DNA of 25,669 nucleotides from a virus: positions 1 to 25,669 of the IMG/VR virus record IMGVR_UViG_3300031277_000044; one strand, written 5' to 3'. Within the stretch, counting starts at the first letter, position 1; every line of letters starts with the position of its first letter. Shown piece after piece: positions 21,596 through 25,669 of the stretch. The notes under the pieces were generated by a model. The model saw nothing but the letters and a program-made list of their open reading frames with translations, was not told the DNA's origin and did no database searches. A program made the translations under genes and the position numbers.

Positions 21596-22375
21596 TTATT
21601 TTCCTCTTGCTCTGTCAATCATGTTGCGCAAGGAGCCTGTTTCACCCCCTAAACTTAAACCCCCATCAGGTTTCCCCTGCACCACGCCGTCCTTGCCGGG
21701 CTGGCCGCCGTTGCCGGGCGGTGGCGTGGTTAGCGTATGCCCGCCGGCTGTCAGCGTCTTGGCAACCGACTCTAGGCGGCTCTCGTCGCCATCCGGCACG
21801 ATGCTAAACAGGACATCGGCATTGAGGTTGTACCTGGCGGCAACATCTGTCGCCGCCTTCTGGGCCTTCCAGGCAGTGATTTCCTCGCTGTCTGTTTTCA
21901 GCTTCGCTTTCGTTTGGTCAAGCTCGGCTCTCTGGGTGGCGAGGTCAATCTCGCGCTGGTCAAGTTCGTGCTTCCTCTTTACCACATTGAAGGCTTCGGG
22001 TTTGTCCTTTGAAGCCTCAATCTCGTCGGCCCACGATTGCTCCTGGGCGACCTTGAGTTGCGCCTGTAAAACGGGAACCTGCGCGGCGGTCGCCTTTGTG
22101 GTCTCAAGCTCGTCACGGACAGGCTTAAACTGCCTGCCCATCTCCGTCCTTGCTTCTTGAATGAGCCTTGAGACCATCTCCTGGGCTTCCGCCTCGGAAT
22201 AAGTTCGGGGAGTGTCGTTCTGAGTACCCTGCTTCCCTGTCTGGGTTCCCGCCGCAGCAGCCGGGGGGACCGTCGGAGGCTGAGCGGGAGGGTTAGCCCC
22301 TGCCGCCGCAGCCGGCGCCGGTTGCCCCGGAGGCGCCTGCGTTCCGCCTTGTAGATTTGCAGTTGTGTCAGCCAT
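21596..22375 (-). CDS. Scaffold-like protein
   Basis: A 259-residue protein lying directly before the major capsid gene. The first 55 residues are Pro/Ala/Gly/Gln-rich and disordered. Residues about 58-180 are strongly helical and charged, a likely coiled coil (LIQEARTEMGRQFKPVRDEL, then HELDQREIDLATQRAELDQTKAKL). The C-terminal part is Gly-rich, ending in a small basic helix (RNMIDRARGK). Scaffolds of tailed phages have this form and bind the capsid through a basic C-terminal helix. The start lies behind GAGGAGG. Confidence 0.75.
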   Translation of the reverse strand: MADTTANLQGGTQAPPGQPAPAAAAGANPPAQPPTVPPAAAAGTQTGKQGTQNDTPRTYSEAEAQEMVSRLIQEARTEMGRQFKPVRDELETTKATAAQVPVLQAQLKVAQEQSWADEIEASKDKPEAFNVVKRKHELDQREIDLATQRAELDQTKAKLKTDSEEITAWKAQKAATDVAARYNLNADVLFSIVPDGDESRLESVAKTLTAGGHTLTTPPPGNGGQPGKDGVVQGKPDGGLSLGGETGSLRNMIDRARGK

Positions 22376-22400
22376 AATGTCTCGGCCTCCTCATTGATTT

Positions 22401-22409
22401 ATTATATCA
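22401..22409 (-). promoter_or_regulatory. Extended -10 promoter before the scaffold-capsid genes
   Basis: The minus strand reads TGATATAAT (22409-22401), a perfect -10 box with the upstream TG of an extended -10 promoter. There is no convincing -35 at normal spacing. It lies in the 48-base gap between the giant gene's stop and the scaffold start; transcription would begin about at the GAGGAGG site. It would boost head gene expression. Confidence 0.45.
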
Positions 22410-22423
22410 CAAAAGTCAATAGC

Positions 22424-25400
22424 CTACGGCCACTGGCCTCCGGTAATCATTTCAAGGAGTCTCTGCGCCTCCTCGGATAGCTCCCAGGGGGTCGGCGGCG
22501 CATCGGCGTTCCCCCTGTCCCCTACGGGTTTCATGTCGAAGGCCGTTACCAGCCAATCGTCCAGCAGGGGGTATCTCGCCCTGAAATCATATCTCGGCTG
22601 GCCAGTCGGTAGCCCGTCATAAACCTGCCAGAGAGCGAATACCGCCCTCGACGGCACCTTCGTAAAGTCCCTGCGCTGGTGGCCGAGGAGCTTGACGTAA
22701 ATCTGGTTGTAGTATTCGGGATGCTCAATCAGATACCAGTCGTCATCGTACCATAGAGACTGCCCCTCCGACTTGCCGATGGCGTAAACCTGGGCATATT
22801 CCACGTAGTTCTCCACGAATTGCTCCGGCACGAAAAGGCCGTAAGCCTCCCGCCTTTTCTCGGCGGCACCGAACATGGTAAAAGTCCCGTCGGCATTATA
22901 GCGGAGAGCATCGCGCGCCTTTTCACGCCTCGCGTCATCAGCGATATAATACTCGGATTTCGGGTCATTCAGGCCATCCAACCTCTCAAATTGCACCCGG
23001 TAGGTATCGTAGATTTCGTCGTACCGCACTGGCGGTATCTTGGAGGCATCGGGTATCTCTATCCCACTTATGTGGTTAAGTGCCTCGGCAAAGTCGGGGT
23101 GTTCGACGAGATAGCGCTCGCGCCGGTATCCCTTCTCGGAAAGGCTGTAATATTCCACGTACTGCGGCGCCATTCCTGCGGGCAAGTCGGACTCGGAAAA
23201 TGCCTTCTCTTTAATCATCGCCTCGCGGAAGTCGGCATTGTTTTCGAGGTAATCGGCGCGCTCGTCGGCGATGGCCTCGTCCATCAATTTCTCGGAGGCG
23301 TAGCCGATATTCTGGTGCTTTTCACGGATGCCGTCATAGTACCAGGCGAAATCGTCAGCAAATTCAGACCTGATTTTCAGGGCCGGATAGTTCCATGATG
23401 AATAATCCGGCGAGATAAGCCCAACATCAATGGCCTTTTGCATTATCTCCGGGTGTTCTAGCAGCCAGACCTTGACGTTAGCACTGAGAGGCCCGTACTC
23501 CTGCGCCACATCGCCGCGCTGCGCCCAGAGTTCGGCCTCCTCTTTGGTAAAACCAGCATTGAAAGCCTCAATGCGGTTGAGGTCATCGCGGAGGGTGTTA
23601 CCTGGAAACTGGCGCTCAAGCTCCGCCCACCGCTCATCAATGTCTTTCACGTAGCCAGGATTGTCCTTGTTGCTGAGGACGCCCTCGTAATAGTCCATCT
23701 CCTCGGTATTTTCTACCCGCAGCACCGTTGCCTCGTAATTCCACTGGACGTAATGGCCGCGCTCCCCGGCGGTCGGCAGCCCGCCCCGGTCATTGAGTAG
23801 CCCCTCGTCAAGCGCCCGGCGGTACGTTTCCATGTTGTCCATGAGAAAAAGCTTGTCCTGCGGGCTGAGTGCTCCGTGTTCAATAACGATGGCCTCGCGC
23901 GCCGCCCACTTCTCCACCTGCTCATCGGTAAATCCGTGAGACAGCGCCTCGCAGCGCGCCTCGTCGGCAAAATAACTACTTCCGGGGAACTCCTCATAGA
24001 AACTTCCACGGCGGGCGTCCATGTCCTCAACGTATATCGCGCTGTCCTTGTCCGATAGCTCCTGCCAGTATTCGCGCTCGGTGCGGGTGTCTATCTTGAT
24101 TTCGTAATAGCGCGCCGGCTGTGGCGGCTGGCTGAAACCGTACCAATCCCGCAGGGTGTCGTCGGTGGCGAGGATGAGAAGCGACTCGGCACTCATCGCC
24201 CCGTACTGGTCAACGGCCTCCTCACGCTGGAAGAAGTTTTCTACCGAAGCATCCGGCGGGAGCGTCTGCTCAGGCAGGGCATTATCGGGGATGTCGTACT
24301 CAATGAGTAAATTCTTAAATGCCTCGTAGGCCTCCTGTGTCAAAATTTTGGCCTTGCCGAAGATGGCAAGTTGGGCGTTCTCAAGGGGATGCGCCACCAG
24401 CCAGTCGTTGCGCGGGCTGAACGACAGTTCGGGGTGATTTCCGGCAAAGGCCTTGCGCTCATCTTCGGGGAGTGCGTAGTATTGATTTAGCAAATCTAGG
24501 ACCCGCTTCGAGAAGTTTCCGTAATTGGCGTGTTCGTATCGCTCGTCGTTGTCGAAGGCCTCCACCGCCTCGTCGCCGTGATATATGACCTGCTTGTATT
24601 TGCCGTTTTCCTGTAATTCCTGCGTGATGAACTCGGCATCATCACCGGCATCAACAAGCGCCTGCCTCTGCTGCCACATGAGATAATAGTCGGAATAGGT
24701 CAAGCCCTCATCCGGGTCGGCGTTCAAGCTGATGGGTTTCTGGCTCGGCAGGTCGGCGATTTCAGCAAGATGCTGCTGGCACAAGGCCACCAGCGCGATG
24801 TAAGGCGGATATCCCTTCTTTTCGGTCAGCTCGGCGGGGTCGGCATCCTTGAAGTCCCCGGCATGGTCGGCCCAGAAATCGGCCGTAGTATATCTCGGTT
24901 CCTCAAGGTTGAAGGGCAAATTCTCGGAATACTTGGGGTAGCCGAGCTTCTGCCAGTTGTCTTTCCGCTCGCCGGTGTATGTCTGGATGCCCTCGCCTAC
25001 AATGGCCGGCAGTATCAGGCCCAGGCCAAGCGCCTCATTTTCCTGATAGGCCTCGTAGACATCCCAAATCATAAACGGAGCCATCCGTTCAAGCCACTGT
25101 TTCGGGTTTGCAATCTCCACATCCTCACCAACGAAGTTTTTGCCTGTCCAGAAATCGCTGATGACGTTAGCGAGCGGCGATGCCTTGTTGCGGATGAAGT
25201 TTGTTATCAGGCCAACCGGGTCGAGCTCGTATTCCTGTCCGGTTATTGATGAGATGCCCTTACTATCCCCGAAGATGGTCTCGGCCACTCTAGCACAGAA
25301 AACGGCTATCTGTTGTTTACCGCCCCAGGGGTCGATGCGGGTATTGCCGGTGCGTATTTTCATAAAGTCGGCACTGCGCGGGTCGAGCTCGGTGTCCCAC

Positions 25401-25669
25401 CAGTCCAACTCCTTGCCGAGAATGACAAGCCCCCCGATAATGCTGACCACAAGCGTCATGTTCTTCCAAGCAACCCGCCTGATGCGAGGATTAGACGATA
25501 GGAGATGACGGGGGGTCAGGAGGTCGCCGAGGAACTTGCGGGGAGCGAAGACGCCAGCCGACAGTACAGGCGCTGCAGGAGCAAGACGCCCGAGCGAGGC
25601 CCTCCCCGACCAATCGGAGAGAAGCCTGGCGCAGTCCATCATCTGCCTCTCGATGCTCCAATTTTTCGG
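22424..25669 (-). CDS. Giant virion-associated protein with internal repeats (cut by right edge)
   Basis: The frame is open to the right edge, giving at least 1081 residues; the first ATG in view is at 25642 and nine codons precede it without a stop. The N-terminal visible 200 residues have a hydrophobic segment (MTLVVSIIGGLVILG) then RIDPWGGKQQIAVF, IRNKASPLANVISDFWTGKNF. This matches, as I recall it, the end of LPD38-type large phage polyproteins. From about residue 510 a roughly 120-residue unit is repeated (units starting near 24110, 23737 and 23389), each with a Tyr-rich opening and an 'xFPGxx' segment, and ending in motifs like WLLEHPE. It is probably an injected or head-associated protein encoded between portal and capsid genes. 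Confidence 0.55.
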   Translation of the reverse strand, partial: PKNWSIERQMMDCARLLSDWSGRASLGRLAPAAPVLSAGVFAPRKFLGDLLTPRHLLSSNPRIRRVAWKNMTLVVSIIGGLVILGKELDWWDTELDPRSADFMKIRTGNTRIDPWGGKQQIAVFCARVAETIFGDSKGISSITGQEYELDPVGLITNFIRNKASPLANVISDFWTGKNFVGEDVEIANPKQWLERMAPFMIWDVYEAYQENEALGLGLILPAIVGEGIQTYTGERKDNWQKLGYPKYSENLPFNLEEPRYTTADFWADHAGDFKDADPAELTEKKGYPPYIALVALCQQHLAEIADLPSQKPISLNADPDEGLTYSDYYLMWQQRQALVDAGDDAEFITQELQENGKYKQVIYHGDEAVEAFDNDERYEHANYGNFSKRVLDLLNQYYALPEDERKAFAGNHPELSFSPRNDWLVAHPLENAQLAIFGKAKILTQEAYEAFKNLLIEYDIPDNALPEQTLPPDASVENFFQREEAVDQYGAMSAESLLILATDDTLRDWYGFSQPPQPARYYEIKIDTRTEREYWQELSDKDSAIYVEDMDARRGSFYEEFPGSSYFADEARCEALSHGFTDEQVEKWAAREAIVIEHGALSPQDKLFLMDNMETYRRALDEGLLNDRGGLPTAGERGHYVQWNYEATVLRVENTEEMDYYEGVLSNKDNPGYVKDIDERWAELERQFPGNTLRDDLNRIEAFNAGFTKEEAELWAQRGDVAQEYGPLSANVKVWLLEHPEIMQKAIDVGLISPDYSSWNYPALKIRSEFADDFAWYYDGIREKHQNIGYASEKLMDEAIADERADYLENNADFREAMIKEKAFSESDLPAGMAPQYVEYYSLSEKGYRRERYLVEHPDFAEALNHISGIEIPDASKIPPVRYDEIYDTYRVQFERLDGLNDPKSEYYIADDARREKARDALRYNADGTFTMFGAAEKRREAYGLFVPEQFVENYVEYAQVYAIGKSEGQSLWYDDDWYLIEHPEYYNQIYVKLLGHQRRDFTKVPSRAVFALWQVYDGLPTGQPRYDFRARYPLLDDWLVTAFDMKPVGDRGNADAPPTPWELSEEAQRLLEMITGGQWP
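23275..24110 (-). repeat. Protein-level tandem repeat of about 120 residues in the giant gene
   Basis: Units begin near 24110, 23737 and 23389 (124, 116 and a partial copy). Units 1 and 2 share YVEDMDAR/YVKDIDER, EEFPGSS/RQFPGNT, HGFTDEQVEKWA/AGFTKEEAELWA, HGALS/YGPLS and LMDNME/LLEHPE. DNA identity is low, so the duplication is old. Confidence 0.65.

Overview
This window is a contiguous piece of a tailed double-stranded DNA bacteriophage (Caudoviricetes-like) or prophage. Every convincing gene lies on the minus strand, genes are tightly packed with short overlaps (ATGA, TAAATG), and most starts follow a strong GGAGG-type ribosome binding site, which fits a bacterial host. Base composition is moderately GC-rich. 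The DnaD-type helicase loader is common in phages of Gram-positive and related bacteria, but I cannot name the host. Both ends are cut: the left edge falls inside a cytosine-5 DNA methyltransferase and the right edge inside a giant virion-associated protein. Large terminase and portal are not present and probably lie beyond the right edge.

In transcription order (right to left), the late region comes first. A very large multi-repeat protein (22424-25669, open at the edge) is followed by a putative extended -10 promoter, a scaffold-like protein, an HK97-fold-like major capsid protein, a beta-helix surface protein, several small neck or decoration candidates and an adaptor-like protein. Next are a beta-rich structural protein, a 1562-residue adhesin built around two arrays of an exact 20-residue (60-bp) repeat, two small proteins, an 878-residue tail-tip/fibre-like protein, a small membrane protein (holin-like) and a permuted NlpC/P60-like hydrolase (lysis candidate). 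No tape-measure-like protein is visible. Two perfect GC-rich hairpins punctuate this region.

A rho-independent terminator (about 7409-7437) closes the late region. A consensus-like promoter (-35 TTGACA at 7376-7381) then starts the early/replication region. That region holds an XRE-type Cro/CI-like regulator, a 55-residue ribbon-helix-helix-like protein, a coiled-coil protein, a 54-residue protein, a hypothetical, a RecT-like annealing protein with an N-terminal Cys/His-rich extension, two hypotheticals, a DnaD-like helicase loader, a Cys-rich protein bracketed by two matching palindromes, a DnaB helicase, a RuvC-like resolvase, small proteins, an excisionase-like HTH protein and the methyltransferase. 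Together these form a DnaD/DnaB replication and RecT/RuvC recombination module with DNA modification.

The most unusual features are the 60-bp repeat arrays in the adhesin, the paired ACAGTA-N6-TACTGT palindromes around the Cys-rich gene, the internal repeats of the giant protein, and a 20-bp duplication that has split an overlapping stop/start pair at the HTH-methyltransferase junction.
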